64,000 nt of DNA from Xenopus tropicalis (taxonomy: Eukaryota > Chordata > Amphibia > Anura > Pipidae), in assembly GCF_000004195.4 (NCBI RefSeq), contig NC_030686.2, positions 45,333,961 to 45,397,960 on the forward strand, read 5' to 3'. The notes under the pieces were generated by a model, which was not told the origin of the DNA, made no database searches, and saw nothing but the letters and a program-made list of their open reading frames with translations. This document shows positions 1 to 13,519 of this stretch, in pieces. How positions within the stretch are numbered: position 1 is the first letter of the stretch; every line of letters begins with the position of its first letter. The position numbers were made by a program, and so were the translations under genes.

Positions 1-440
1 CGACGGTGGCCTATCTGCTGCCTGACCTCAGAATGGATACCGACGGTGGCCTATCTGCTGCCTGACCTCAGAATGGATACCGACGGTGGCCTATCTGCTG
101 CCTGACCTCAGAATGGATACCGACGGTGGCCTATCTGCTGCCTGACCTCAGAATGGATACCGACGGTGGCCTATCTGCTGCCTGACCTCAGAATGGATAC
201 CGACAGTGGCCTATCTGCTGCCTGACCTCAGAATGGATACCGACGGTGGCCTATCTGCTGCCTGACCTCAGAATGGATACCGACGGTGGCCTATCTGCTG
301 CCTGACCTCAGAATGGATACCGACGGTGGCCTATCTGCTGCCTGACCTCAGAATGGATACCAACGGTGGCCTATCTGCTGCCTGACCTCAGAATGGATAC
401 CGACGGTGGCCTATCTGCTGCCTGACCTCAGAATGGATAC
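1..440. repeat. 40-bp satellite, 11 copies (cut by window edge)
   Basis: Eleven head-to-tail 40-bp units (unit begins CGACGGTGGCCTATCTGCTG). Only two single-base variants are obvious, at 205 and 362. The array is already in phase at base 1, so it very likely continues outside the window. Confidence 0.97.
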
Positions 441-575
441 CACCATCTTTTCAATTCTATTGTTAATACTAATTATTGCTGTTACACTGTAACAATTACT
501 TTTTCAATAAAAAGTTGTATATATATATAAAGGAGTAGTTCACCATTTAAATGAAGTTTTAGTATAGTGTAGGCA

Positions 576-792
576 TTAAAGCAGAAGGAAAGGTTGGAAT
601 CACTGGGGTATATACCCTTCTTCCACTCCTTCGTCTCGCTAAGGCCCTGGGCCGAGGCCTGTGCAGTATAATGAAGCAGCAGGGTGTTTGCTTAATGTTT
701 GGCTTTTCACTCTGCCAAGTGATTATAGTCATTGGGGGTTTCTAACATTTAACACCCCCTCTCCGTTGGATTAACCTTTCCTTCTCCTTTAA
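576..792. mobile_element. T2/Kolobok-like MITE
   Basis: Ends TTAAAGCAGAAGGAAAGG and, inverted, CCTTTCCTTCTCCTTTAA, with TTAA at each edge. Related copies lie at 36098 and 38388. This inverted-repeat type with TTAA target sites matches the T2 MITE group of Xenopus. Confidence 0.7.
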
Positions 793-1193
793 TGCTGAGG
801 CCATAGATCTGACTAGGTTGCCCTGAATCGCTATTAAATAGAGCCAGGTCTGGTATCTCAGTCAAGGTGTTAAGAGTTAAAAATAAACATCACTTGGGGG
901 TGCAGGTCAGTTAGAGGGCCCCAAGCTGAAACAAATGCAGGTTAGTGGTGCAGGTACGGCTGGCAGGTTGGCACGGCTGGGTTTGCCTGATTAGACCCAT
1001 ATATTATATGGCAATGTGCCATTAAGCCCAAGGGCCTAACTAAATACTAAAGTCAGGTGTTCCTCACACCAATTATGTGCAGAAATACCAGGGACAGAGA
1101 GCACAATATTCATAGTATCTTCTCCTGCATCTTCAGTAACCCCAGTAAATTATGGAGCTTCACCTCCCCCCCGACAAGCCCATTAGTCACTTT
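793..1193. other. no gene seen
   Basis: About 400 bp with no exon-like structure or repeat that I recognise. Confidence 0.5.
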
Positions 1194-2190
1194 GTACCTA
1201 ATAGCACTGTCCAGATTATTGTTATTTATATAGTGCTGACACATACACCAGTGTTTTACAGAGATTATACATCATTCCCATCAGTCCCTGCCCCAGTGAG
1301 CTTACAATCTAAGGTCCCTATTACATTCCCATCAGTCCCTGCCCCAGTGAGCTTACAATCTAAGGGCCCTATCACATTCCCATCAGTCCCTGCCCCAGTG
1401 AGCTTACAATCTAAGGTCCCTATCCCATTCCCATCAGCCCCTGCCCCAGTGGAGCTTACAATCTAAGGTCCCTATCACATTCCCATCAGCCCCTGCCCCA
1501 GTGGAGCTTACAATCTAAGGTCCCTATCCCATTCCCATCAGCCCCTGCCCCAGTGGAGCTTACAATCTAAGGTCCCTATCACATTCCCATCAGTCCCTGC
1601 CCCAGTGGAGCTTACAATCTAAGGTCCCTATCACATTCCCATCAGCCCCTGCCCCAGTGAGCTTACAATCTAAGGTCCCTATTACATTCCCATCAGTCCC
1701 TGCCCCAGTGAGCTTACAATACCTAATACAGTACCTAATAGCACTGTCCAGATTATTGTTATTTATATAGTGCTGACACATACACCAGTGTTTTACAGAG
1801 ATTATACATCGTTCCCATCAGTCCCTGCCCCAGTGAGCTTACAATCTAAGGGCCCTATCACATTCCCATCAGTCCCTGCCCCAGTGAGCTTACAATCTAA
1901 GGGCCCTATCACATTCCCATCAGTCCCTGCCCCAGTGGAGCTTACAATCTAAGGTCCCTATCACATTCCCATCAGTCCCTGCCCTAGCGGAGCTTACAAT
2001 CTGTGGTCTCTATTAGATTCACACACACTGGGGGCAGTTTTATAAGGTGACAATTAACCTGTCTGAATGTTTTTGGGGTGTGGGAGGAAACCCAAGTACC
2101 CGGTGGAACCCCACACAGACACAGACACAGATATTGCCCTGCTATAATTAAATCTAGGGTGCTGGTCCTGCAAGGCAGCAGTGGCAACTA
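1194..2190. repeat. interspersed repeat with internal 51-bp tandem array
   Basis: A 51-52-bp unit (CATTCCCATCAGTCCCTGCC and on) is repeated at 1273..1727 and again at about 1812..2010. The lead-in at 1194..1272 (GTACCTAATAGCACTG) recurs at 1731..1811, so lead-in and array have been duplicated together. The tail (2010..2190) contains a GTGGGAGGAAACCC motif common in dispersed vertebrate repeats. Confidence 0.85.
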
Positions 2191-3037
2191 GTGGGCGACC
2201 ATTCTGCCCAAATATTTATCTGCCTGTCAGGAAGTAACCAGCCTTTGGGCTACTGTCTGTTCTCCCCCGGGGGGGACTGGACCACTGGGATACTGGGGAA
2301 AGTCTAGTGGGCCCAGGACTAGTTTGTCAATTATGTTCTCATAGTTTAACTGTTTTCCCAGCAGCATGTGTGGCACTAGCCTGCTATCTACATGAGCCCG
2401 TGATACTGTATGAGCGCCACCAGACTTTTCATCCCACTTTTGGTTTCATTCCCAGCACAGACATCTTATTGGTTATACAATTTTTGTCTGTTGTGTGAGA
2501 ATTGTGTTTGTGACAAGCTTGATCCAACTGGAATGTCTCTGCTCCAGTTCTGGCTGCTCTCTACTACACATGGTAGGATCCATTCTAAACGCTATAAGGA
2601 GGCGGCCATCATTCCATTCTTTGCCAATTGCTCTTTGCTTTGGATGCTGAGACAAACATAACCCACTGAAGCCATTTCTACATTTGCATGTAAATGATAA
2701 AGGCACCGCTATTGTGCAATGGTGTGCATGCTTTCTCAGCCGCCCGCTGTGTGCTGTTGGGAAGTTATCTGCTCCAGACATCTGTTCAGCCCCAAACTTT
2801 ACACAATCCCATCAGTAGTTTTGCAAAATGCAATTTCTAAACTTCCGGCGGGGGTGAATTCTAACAGAGCCGAGTCAGCTCCAGAAATCATGAGAAATGT
2901 ACAGTGAAATGGAATAAAGGGGAAGGCTGCCTGCTGAGAGATGTCCTCTTCATTCCCTTACACTGTGCTTAAAAGGAATATATACTGCAGCTAAAATAGG
3001 ATTTATTTTCTCCAGCATTAGCTTTCTGAAAAATGTA
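2191..3037. other. no gene seen
   Basis: About 850 bp of apparently single-copy DNA. Short open frames exist on both strands but show no splice-flanked or family-like coding sequence. Confidence 0.5.
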
Positions 3038-4133
3038 CAGAACATTCCTTCTCTGTATATTTGTATTTATACATATGGGTAGGGGGTGCCATAGTGTTTC
3101 CCTTAGACAGTACAGTATGGGGGTACAGCTTATTGTGTGCCCAGAACATTCCTTCTCTGTATATTTGTATTTATACATATGGGTAGGGGGTGCCATAGTG
3201 TTTCCCTTAGACAGTATAGTATGGGGGTACAGCTTATTGTGTGCCCAGAACATTCCTTCTCTGTATATTTGTATTTATACATATGGGTAGGAGGTGCCAT
3301 AGTGTTTCTCTTAGACAGTACAGTATGGGGGTACAGCTTATTGTGTGCCCAGAACATTCCTTCTCTGTATATTTGTATTTATACATATGGGTAGGGGGTG
3401 CCATAGTGTTTCCCTTAGACAGTACAGTATGGGGGTACAGCTTATTGTGTGCCCAGAACATTCCTTCTCTGTATATTTGTATTTATACATATGGGTAGGA
3501 GGTACCATAGTGTTTCCCTTAGACAGTACAGTATGGGGGTACAACTTATTGTGTGCCCAGAACATTCCTTCTCTGTATATTTGTATTTATACATATGGGC
3601 AGGGGGTGCCATAGTGTTTCCCTTAGACAGTACAGTATGGGGGTACAGCTTATTGTGTGCCCAGAACATTCCTTCTCTGTATATTTGTATTTATACATAT
3701 GGGTAGGGGGTGCCATAGTGTTTCCCTTAGACAGTACAGTATGGGGGTACAGCTTATTGTGTGCCCAGAACATTTCTTCTCTGTATATTTGTATTTATAC
3801 ATAAGGGTAGGAGGTGCCATATTGTTTCCCTTAGACAGTACAGTATGGGGGTACAGCTTATTGTGTGCCCAGAACATTCCTTCTCTGTATATTTGTATTT
3901 ATACATATGGGCAGGGGGTGCCATAGTGTTTCCCTTAGACAGTACAGTATGGGGGTACAGCTTATTGTGTGCCCAGAACATTCCTTCTCTGTATATTTGT
4001 ATTTATACATATGGGTAGGGGGTGCCATAGTGTTTCCCTTAGACAGTACAGTATGGGGGTACAGCTTATTGTGTGCCCAGAACATTCCTTCTCTGTATAT
4101 TTGTATTTATACATAAGGGTAGGAGGTGCCAAA
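3038..4133. repeat. 104-bp tandem array, ~10.5 copies
   Basis: Units begin CAGAACATTCCTTCTCTGTA at 3038, 3142, 3246 and every 104 bp up to 4078, where the last copy is partial. Units differ at only a few positions. Because 104 is not a multiple of 3, each copy is read in a different frame, giving many overlapping ~75-89-codon frames on both strands that are not genes. Confidence 0.97.
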
Positions 4134-4825
4134 GTAGAGGGTACATATTACAGTGTATAGGGAACATTTTTCTCTATATTGGCATTATAAACATGACAAA
4201 CCCAGGGCCATTTCATACGAGACAGAGCGAATACAAAGAGCAATCTATAAAAATCCATCTTCTGGAAGGCACAAGGAATTGCATCTCAAATACAGATTGA
4301 TGACATTAATTTCAGCAGATGGAGCTTCCCCAGTCGCCAATATACAGCCTGATATATCTAGTTTGCAGTAGAGAATGGATATTCTCTCAGGGGCTGCTCT
4401 CTTACCTACTGATTATACAGGAGGTGAAGCTTGGGTCTGGATGAAAAGGGCTGTAGATAGTGATAAACAATACATATTTATAAATATATATATATACTAC
4501 CACGTCCAGCCAGAGACAGAACTAGATAGTAGAGGGCCCCTAAACATAAATATACTAATATAGGACAGACTATAGCAAGTGAATAGGAAAACAGAGAGAT
4601 CAATAAACCTTTACCATATTATTCTTATAAACCACCACATGAGGGAGCCCCCTGACCTCTATACAACACAGCGTGAATCTCAGCCTGTGAAAATCTTTGT
4701 TGTCATTATTTTGTTCCTCCACAGTTAAATGGGTTTTTCCTTAAAATACTAAATTACAGTAGCTACAGAGCCTGACAAAAAGTATGCTAAAACAAAGAAA
4801 ATGAGATATACTTATTTAAAAAACA
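4134..4825. other. no gene seen
   Basis: AT-rich sequence between two arrays, with a short TA run near 4480. No coding evidence. Confidence 0.5.
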
Positions 4826-6011
4826 GATCAGAAAGGATCTGTGCCACTGTGACAGAATGCTCTGTTATACAGATAGCTAGAATCTCAGCCATAAAGCAGG
4901 GCAGGACTGCTGCTTACAATGGGGGGGATCAGATAGGATCTGTGCCACTGTGACAGAATGCTCTGTTATACAGATAGCTAGAATCTCAGCCATAAAGCAG
5001 GGCAGGACTGCTGCTTACAATGGGGGGGATCAGATAGGATCTGTGCCACTGTGACAGAATGCTCTGTTATACAGATAGCTAGAATCTCAGCCATAAAGCA
5101 GGGCAGGACTGCTGCTTACAATGGGGGGATCAGATAGGATCTGTGCCACTGTGACAGAATGCTCTGTTATACAGATAGCTAGAATCTCAACCATAAAGCA
5201 GGGCAGGACTGCTGCTTACAATGGGGGATCAGATAGGATCTGTGCCACTGTGACAGAATGCTCTGTTATACAGATAGCTAGAATCTCAACCATAAAGCAG
5301 GGCAGGACTGCTGCTTACAATGGGGGGATCAGATAGGATCTGTGCCACTGTGACAGAATGCTCTGTTATACAGATAGCTAGAATCTCAGCCATAAAGCAG
5401 GGCAGGACTGCTGCTTACAATGGGGGGGGGATCAGATAGGATCTGTGCCACTGTGACAGAATGCTCTGTTATACAGATAGCTAGAATCTCAGCCATAAAG
5501 CAGGGCAGGACTGCTGCTTACAATGGGGGGATCAGATAGGATCTGTGCCACTGTGACAGAATGCTCTGTTATACAGATAGCTAGAATCTCAGCCATAAAG
5601 CAGGGCAGGACTGCTGCTTACAATGGGGGGATCAGATAGGATCTGTGCCACTGTGACAGAATGCTCTGTTATACAGATAGCTAGAATCTCAGCCATAAAG
5701 CAGGGCAGGACTGCTGCTTACAATGGGGGGATCAGATAGGATCTGTGCCACTGTGACAGAATGCTCTGTTATACAGATAGCTAGAATCTCAGCCATAAAG
5801 CAGGGCAGGACTGCTGCTTACAATGGGGGGGATCAGATAGGATCTGTGCCACTGTGACAGAATGCTCTGTTATACAGATAGCTAGAATCTCAGCCATAAA
5901 GCAGGGCAGGACTGCTGCTTACAATGGGGGGATCAGATAGGATCTGTGCCACTGTGACAGAATGCTCTGTTATACAGATAGCTAGAATCTCAGCCATAAA
6001 GCAGGGCATGA
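4826..6011. repeat. ~101-bp satellite, block A, 12 copies
   Basis: Twelve units of about 99-103 bp (GATCAGATAGGATCTGTGCC and on), the length varying with a run of 5-9 G at the junction. The same unit forms blocks at 8609, 10763 and, inverted, 43053. Confidence 0.97.
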
Positions 6012-8445
6012 CTGTATTCTTGCACTAATAGGCTTATTTTTTTAGAACTTTTTTTAACATTTTAACTATATCATTTGAGATTATCTATCAGAAGTGGAAC
6101 TAAACAGCTAGGGACCTGGAGTCGAAATCCGCATATCTATCCCAGCCCTGGAACTACCTGCTATTCATATATTGCCACCAGCTTGATGGAATCATTGCCC
6201 CCCCTGGGGCCATAACTATTGACCCCCCAGTATTTACACCCATGTAATCTATAGCAGACTGTATTATATTACATTTTGTTTCTCAGTGAATACTTCTATA
6301 GCTCTCGGAATATTTTTCACCATTCCTTTCCGCCTTACAGCCATCTGTGGGTTATTTTATCTGAGCGCTTGTGCTCCTTTAAATTGATACTACCCAACAG
6401 CAGGTCTAATGAGAGTGAGTTTCTGTCCAAGTGTGTCTCTGTGTAGGTTTGTGAAAGTGATGTGAGTGGGTGCTTGACAAACACTGAAGGAGGGGGGGGG
6501 GGCAGGAATTCCAGAGATAGAAACAGAAATTGACAACTGGCTCATCCCGCGCCTGCCCGACGCTTAGCTGCCACTCATGTTGTTTGTTATGTTTTACGTA
6601 ACGCAGCATTGATTATACATTACTATTTAATTGTTTGCATTGCCTGGAACTCCTGCCACCCCTGTCAGCTGAAGCATGATGGAATCCGACTGGGCTGCAC
6701 AGAACTCTGACCTTTGCCCAACTGAACCCCTGTGGGATAAATGGAACCCTATGTGCCAGGCCTGAAAAGTCCCTCATTTCCCTTTGATCTCCTGCACTGA
6801 ATGCTTAAAAAAATACAGTGTTTCTCAAACTTAATTAAATAAGTAGCTTTTGGCAGAGAGCCCAGAGAAGGTAACAAGCTACACCTGCACTTACAATTGT
6901 AACTAATACTAAACAAGCCTCTTGGGGGAACTGAGACTTGCAGCAATTTGACCTTTTTTAGCAAAACTGTAATAACACATAAAACAAGGCCCCCAGAAAT
7001 GTGTTCAAAATGTAAATAGCCCGCCAAATTTTGTAAAAATGGGAGAAGTAGTTAGGGGGTGTGGTCGGAAAAATGGACGTGGTCAAAAAATTAGCCGCGA
7101 TACACACAGTATTTCATTTTGTCCCTCTTCACACTTTTTAAATGTTGGAAGGTGTGCCCACTGATTCAGTCCGCTCATCTCCCCCCCATCACAGCTGCAA
7201 GGAGGAAGTGAATTATGTGCTGGGGAGGGGGTTTTGCATCACAACTGGGGTGGGGGGCCTACAGGCGGCAGCCCTGGTGGGCCCCAGACACCCCAGTCCA
7301 ACCCTGCCAATCTTACAAATGCCCTTACGGTTGAATGGAATCAACTCTCAGCAACCCTGTTCCAACATCTAGTGGGAACCTTTCCAACAGAGTAGGGGCA
7401 GTTATAGCAGCAAAGGGAGGGGCAACTTCATATTAATGCCCTTAGTTTGGGAATAAGATATGGGATAGGCAGGGGTCCCCCTTACTTTGGTAATATAAAA
7501 ATGCAACACCATGTCAGTGCTGTATTTAGTACTATATATATATATGCACCGGACCTAACCAGTCTGTGGAAGTTACATCACATGCATGGTGGGAGTGACA
7601 TAACTTCCAGTGTGTGATGTCACTTCTGGTGTATGTGATGTCACGCCGGCCAAAAATTACCTGCTGGCCCGTTACCCACCCTCCTAGCTCTGCCACCGGA
7701 TTTACGCAGGTAGTGTTTGGCAATAGCTGGGAAGTTTTTTTTATTTTTATTTAAATTTGCCGATTATAGAGGCACCCAAGGGCCCCCCACCCTAGGCCCA
7801 GGCCCTTGGGTGCCTATATAAATACCGCCCTGCACCTCATCAGAAAATTAGCATTATGATGCAGATATTAATATTCTCAGATCACCATGCTCTTCGTTTA
7901 TTTCTTACAGTTTCTAAATCAATTCACTTTTTATTAAACTTATCTTACTGTTTGTCCCCTCTGCTATTCATCTTCCGCTCTGTCCTTGAATCACTGTCAG
8001 GTTGCTAGTGTCAGTGGGAACATAGCAACAAGATTAAAAACAAAACTTGCAATCCTGCAGAACAAAAAAGAAAGATAATTAAAAAAAAAAATTAGACCAA
8101 TTGCAAATTGTCAGAGAATACTGCTATCACTACAGATGACTAGGAGTTTATTTGAGATCAGACAGTTTTCCTATTATGACTTAAGGCACAGGCGCTGCAG
8201 ATGTGACAGAGCCCTGCTGGGGTGGAACTCAGAAAGATGAATGATCGCAGGAGACCGATAATTATCAGCAATGCCATATGGGAAATATCAGAGACAGAGA
8301 TTAGAGGGCCATTATGCTGACAAATTGGGGATATGGCACAACAGTGATTGGTGTGCTCTTTTTTGTATTAAAATATGGCATTGCCATCCCTGAGAAAATT
8401 ATTTGTTGAAAAGATATTTAATCCTTCATATAGCTATGCAAGCAG
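6012..8445. other. no gene seen; scattered old repeats
   Basis: About 2.4 kb between satellite blocks. 7020-7130 looks like a dispersed Xenopus repeat (GGGTGTGGTCGGAAAA). 7765-7822 has an inverted pair around AGGCACCCAAGGGCC. No exon-like sequence was found. Confidence 0.45.
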
Positions 8446-8607
8446 GCCCGGGCCAGCAATCTGTGGGTTCAGACAAATGCCAGAGGGGCTGTAAGGTGCC
8501 ATAGTCACTATTTATTGGGCTGGGGGGCTGTTTGGGCCTCTGGGTACTGGGAATGCCAGGGCCTGTTTTGAATCACAGTCCAGACCTGTATGCATGCACA
8601 TTATTCA
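8446..8607 (+). repeat. single unit of the ~126-bp G-run repeat
   Basis: One unexpanded copy (CAATCTGTGGGTTCAGACAA through CCAGACCTG) of the unit that is tandemly repeated at 22358, 27147, 56263 and 59412. It runs directly into satellite block B. Confidence 0.8.
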
Positions 8608-8608
8608 A

Positions 8609-10249
8609 GCTGCTGCTTACAATGTGGCGGGGGGGGGGGGGGGGGGGGTCAGATAGGATCTGTGCCACTGTGACAGAATGCTCTGTTATACAGATAGCTA
8701 GAATCTCAGCCATAAAGCAGGGCAGGACTGCTGCTTACAATGGGGGGGGGATCAGATAGGATCTGTGCCACTGTGACAGAATGCTCTGTTATACAGATAG
8801 CTAGAATCTCAGCCATAAAGCAGGGCAGGACTGCTGCTTACAATGGGGGGGATCAGATAGGATCTGTGCCACTGTGACAGAATGCTCTGTTATACAGATA
8901 GCTAGAATCTCAGCCATAAAGCAGGGCAGGACTGCTGCTTACAATGGGGGGATCAGATAGGATCTGTGCCACTGTGACAGAATGCTCTGTTATACAGATA
9001 GCTAGAATCTCAGCCATAAAGCAGGGCAGGACTGCTGCTTATAATGGGGGGATCAGATAGGATCTGTGCCACTGTGACAGAATGCTCTGTTATACAGATA
9101 GCTAGAATCTCAGCCATAAAGCAGGGCAGGACTGCTGCTTACAATGGGGGATCAGATAGGATCTGTGCCACTGTGACAGAATGCTCTGTTATACAGATAG
9201 CTAGAATCTCAGCCATAAAGCAGGGCAGGACTGCTGCTTATAATGGGGGGGTCAGATAGGATCTGTGCCACTGTGACAGAATGCTCTGTTATACAGATAG
9301 CTAGAATCTCAGCCATAAAGCAGGGCAGGACTGCTGCTTACAATGGGGGGATCAGATAGGATCTGTGCCACTGTGACAGAATGCTCTGTTATACAGATAG
9401 CTAGAATCTCAGCCATAAAGCAGGGCAGGACTGCTGCTTACAATGAGGGGATCAGATAGGATCTGTGCCACTGTGACAGAATGCTCTGTTATACAGATAG
9501 CTAGAATCTCAGCCATAAAGCAGGGCAGGACTGCTGCTTACAATGGGGGGATCAGATAGGATCTGTGCCACTGTGACAGAATGCTCTGTTATACAGATAG
9601 CTAGAATCTCAGCCATAAAGCAGGGCAGGACTGCTGCTTATAATGGGGGGGTCAGATAGGATCTGTGCCACTGTGACAGAATGCTCTGTTATACAGATAG
9701 CTAGAATCTCAGCCATAAAGCAGGGCAGGACTGCTGCTTACAATGGGGGGATCAGATAGGATCTGTGCCACTGTGACAGAATGCTCTGTTATACAGATAG
9801 CTAGAATCTCAGCCATAAAGCAGGGCAGGACTGCTGCTTACAATGAGGGGATCAGATAGGATCTGTGCCACTGTGACAGAATGCTCTGTTATACAGATAG
9901 CTAGAATCTCAGCCATAAAGCAGGGCAGGACTGCTGCTTACAATGGGGGGATCAGATAGGATCTGTGCCACTGTGACAGAATGCTCTGTTATACAGATAG
10001 CTAGAATCTCAGCCATAAAGCAGGGCAGGACTGCTGCTTACAATGGGGGGATCAGATAGGATCTGTGCCACTGTGACAGAATGCTCTGTTATACAGATAG
10101 CTAGAATCTCAGCCATAAAGCAGGGCAGGACTGCTGCTTACAATGGGGGGATCAGATAGGATCTGTGCCACTGTGACAGAATGCTCTGTTATACAGATAG
10201 CTAGAATCTCAGCCATAAAGCAGGGCAGGACTGCTGCTTACAATGGGGG
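8609..10249. repeat. ~101-bp satellite, block B, 16 copies
   Basis: Starts part-way through a unit at GCTGCTTACAATG with a G run of about 20, then 16 units to the GGGGG at 10245..10249. Same unit and orientation as blocks A and C. Confidence 0.96.
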
Positions 10250-10762
10250 TGTAAGGGTTAATTTCTTTAACTCTGTCTGTGCTTCTCTGCACTGTATCTA
10301 AGCAGTCACGAACCGGTTCGATTTAATCTGTGCGTCGGCGAAACATCTGATATCGTCTGCGCATGTGCGCTGATCAGGGAACTTGTACAAACGATACAAC
10401 CAGTATGTGTATTGCAAACAAGTTCAACTTTATTTTGTTTTGATATTACTTATATAGTAGATAGAAAAACACATCCCATTATGCTTACGTATCATGGGTG
10501 GGTACATATGCCTTGCAATTATTAGTAGAAATACAGAAATTATTTAAGTAGCTACTGAAGCTTTATTATGATCTCTTAGCCTTGAATATTAGCTGAGATA
10601 ATCAAGGCCGGAGCAACTTGGACAAAGACAGGATAGTGAGGATAATCATAATAACTGAAGTAATTCTTTCTCAGACCTTCGTGATTTAAAACAAAATTTG
10701 TATAAATTCAGCATTAAGTAATTTAACCTCTATCACAGCATTTAGTAATTTAATCCCTATCA
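10250..10762 (-). mobile_element. solo-LTR-like insertion in the satellite
   Basis: 513 bp beginning TGTAAGGGTTAA and ending TTAATCCCTATCA (TG...CA, imperfect terminal inversion), with GGGGG on both sides (10245..10249, 10763..10767). On the minus strand it has TATATAAG (about 10449) and AATAAA (about 10430), which favours minus orientation. Because the target is a G run, the 5-bp duplication is consistent but not decisive. No internal coding region remains. Confidence 0.55.
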
Positions 10763-11967
10763 GGGGGGATCAGATAGGATCTGTGCCACTGTGACAGAAT
10801 GCTCTGTTATACAGATAGCTAGAATCTCAGCCATAAAGCAGGGCAGGACTGCTGCTTACAATGGGGGGGATCAGATAGGATCTGTGCCACTGTGACAGAA
10901 TGCTCTGTTATACAGATAGCTAGAATCTCAGCCATAAAGCAGGGCAGGACTGCTGCTTACAATGGGGGGATCAGATAGGATCTGTGCCACTGTGACAGAA
11001 TGCTCTGTTATACAGATAGCTAGAATCTCAGCCATAAAGCAGGACAGGACTGCTGCTTACAATGGGGGGGATCAGATAGGATCTGTGCCACTGTGACAGA
11101 ATGCTCTGTTATACAGATAGCTAGAATCTCAGCCATAAAGCAGGGCAGGACTGCTGCTTACAATGGGGGGATCAGATAGGATCTGTGCCACTGTGACAGA
11201 ATGCTCTGTTATACAGATAGCTAGAATCTCAGCCATAAAGCAGGGCAGGGCTGCTGCTTACAATGGGGGATCAGATAGGATCTGTGCCACTGTGACAGAA
11301 TGCTCTGTTATACAGATAGCTAGAATCTCAGCCATAAAGCAGGGCAGGGCTGCTGCTTACAATGGGGGGATCAGATAGGATCTGTGCCACTGTGACAGAA
11401 TGCTCTGTTATACAGATAGCTAGAATCTCAGCCATAAAGCAGGGCAGGACTGCTGCTTACAATGGGGGGATCAGATAGGATCTGTGCCACTGTGACAGAA
11501 TGCTCTGTTATACAGATAGCTAGAATCTCAGCCATAAAGCAGGGCATGACTGCTGCTTACAATGGGGGGATCAGATAGGATCTGTGCCACTGTGACAGAA
11601 TGCTCTGTTATACAGATAGCTAGAATCTCAGCCATAAAGCAGGGCAGGACTGCTGCTTACAATGGGGGGATCAGATAGGATCTGTGCCACTGTGACAGAA
11701 TGCTCTGTTATACAGATAGCTAGAATCTCAGCCATAAAGCAGGGCAGGACTGCTGCTTACAATGGGGGGATCAGATAGGATCTGTGCCACTGTGACAGAA
11801 TGCTCTGTTATACAGATAGCTAGAATCTCAGCCATAAAGCAGGGCAGGGCTGCTGCTTACAATGGGGGGATCAGATAGGATCTGTGCCACTGTGACAGAA
11901 TGCTCTGTTATACAGATAGCTAGAATCTCAGCCATAAAGCAGGGCAGGACTGCTGCTTACAGTGGGT
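10763..11967. repeat. ~101-bp satellite, block C, 12 copies
   Basis: Twelve units continuing the phase of block B after the insertion; B and C together were probably one array of about 28 units. The last unit ends GCTTACAGTGGG. Confidence 0.96.
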
Positions 11968-12523
11968 AAGAACACTTTGCTATTAAGACAGAAAACAGGA
12001 CAGAACTGATGCCAGTAAATGATTTGTATAAGAGTTCCCTGCCCTATTAATACTGAGCATTGTTCTCAGAAACAAATACAAGCCGTGTTGTTTGCTGATA
12101 AGATCATACAAAGTCAAAACCCATTTAATTGTAGCACAGAGCTCTTTCCTGTTGGTAGAGTCCTTTTATTATGACGGTGCCATCAATACTGGCACCACGC
12201 AAGTAAGCGCTTGTGGCTGCTGAAATCAATGAGCGGAGCAGGGCTTGTGCTGGGGCGGGTAGCTGATTGAAAGTTCATTTCACATCTAATTAGCTCAGCG
12301 CTGATTGTTTTGCAACCTTGGAAACCCAAAGTTATCAAATGTAGAAATCACCCCGCGGGGAGCCCTGTCCCTGCCCAAGCTGATGGAGTGTGGGGAAGGC
12401 TGCGCTAGCAGCAGGAGAGAGACAGCACAGTGCAGGGAAAGGGGGGGTTCGTGAGATAAACGAAATAAATGCAGTGCGAGCCAGGGCTGCCATTGGAATT
12501 CTTGGGGCCCCCACAGAGGGCCC
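11968..12523. other. no gene seen
   Basis: About 550 bp of apparently single-copy sequence with no coding evidence. Confidence 0.45.
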
Positions 12524-12878
12524 TTAAGGTCCCTATACACAGGCCGATTCTAGCTGCCGATATGGGTCCCTTAGACTGATTTGGCAGCTAATCGGCCCGT
12601 GTATGGGCACTACCAACGGGCCTGCCCGACCGATATCTGGCCTGAAATCGGCCAGATCTCGATTGGGCAGGTTACAAAAGCTAGTCGGATCGGGGACTGC
12701 ATCGATGCGGTCCCCGGACCAACTTTACCTATACCCGTCGTAATAATTCGATCGTTTGGCCCCAAGGCCAAACAATCAAATTATCCTGGATTCTCCAGAT
12801 ATCGCCCACCCATAGAAGATCCGCTCGCTTGGCGACATCACCAAGCGAGCAGATTGGCCCGTGTATGGGGACCTTTAG
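12524..12878. mobile_element. palindrome-rich MITE
   Basis: Ends TTAAGGTCCCTATACACAGG and, inverted, CCCGTGTATGGGGACCTTTAG, with internal hairpins such as the GCATCGATGC area near 12700. A truncated inverse copy lies at about 62694..62913. The TTAA-type edge suggests a TTAA-targeting family. Confidence 0.7.
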
Positions 12879-13519
12879 TAAGAACAGTCAGGACCCAGGT
12901 ATTGTTCAGTGGCATTACTAGGCAACAGTAAGGTAGGATGGTAACAGTAACTTTATGCCAGTGTTGCCCAACTTTGGGTTAGACTGGGGGGGATACCGGG
13001 CCCTCTTGGGCCCCCGCCATCTCAAGCCTGCTACCTTCCCAGGATCTGCAGGTGAGGGGCTCAATTTGTAGGAGCCAAAAGAGCAGGTATGCAGGGGGGC
13101 AGCAGTTGGGTCGCCCCTTCAAACAACAGTTGGAGGGCCATTGAAGAAGAATCCCCTATGTTTTGGCAGAGGGCGGCCATTAGAGATGTGGGTACATCCT
13201 CTCTCCGTGCCATCCTCTCACAGGTATAGCCCTTATTCCCTGTATGATATATCTTTATATACAGGGCTGGGGAATATGTTGGCGCTCTTTAAATAATAGG
13301 TATAATACAGTGCAGCAGCCCCGCAGGCCTTTCATACATGCTACCATTTATCCCCGTCCCTCATTCCTTCTTTTTTCTCTACCCACATACAGGAAATCAC
13401 ACCTCCTCCCGCATGTTCTATTCTGAGCCATCTCGGGATCTCCCTGAGCTAAGATTATATTATAAGGAGATATATATATATATACTCATATGCACGTGGG
13501 CAAATATATATATATATAT
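12879..13519. other. no gene seen
   Basis: Mixed sequence with TA-dinucleotide runs near 13470-13520. No exon-like segment was recognised. Confidence 0.45.

Noticed and set aside
1..440. CRISPR-like regular repeats
   Set aside because: Units are directly adjacent with no unique spacers, and the genome is eukaryotic; this is a satellite.
3033..4300. Twenty or so overlapping 75-89-codon ORFs on both strands
   Set aside because: They are one stop-poor 104-bp repeat read in successive frames; there are no splice sites or family similarity.
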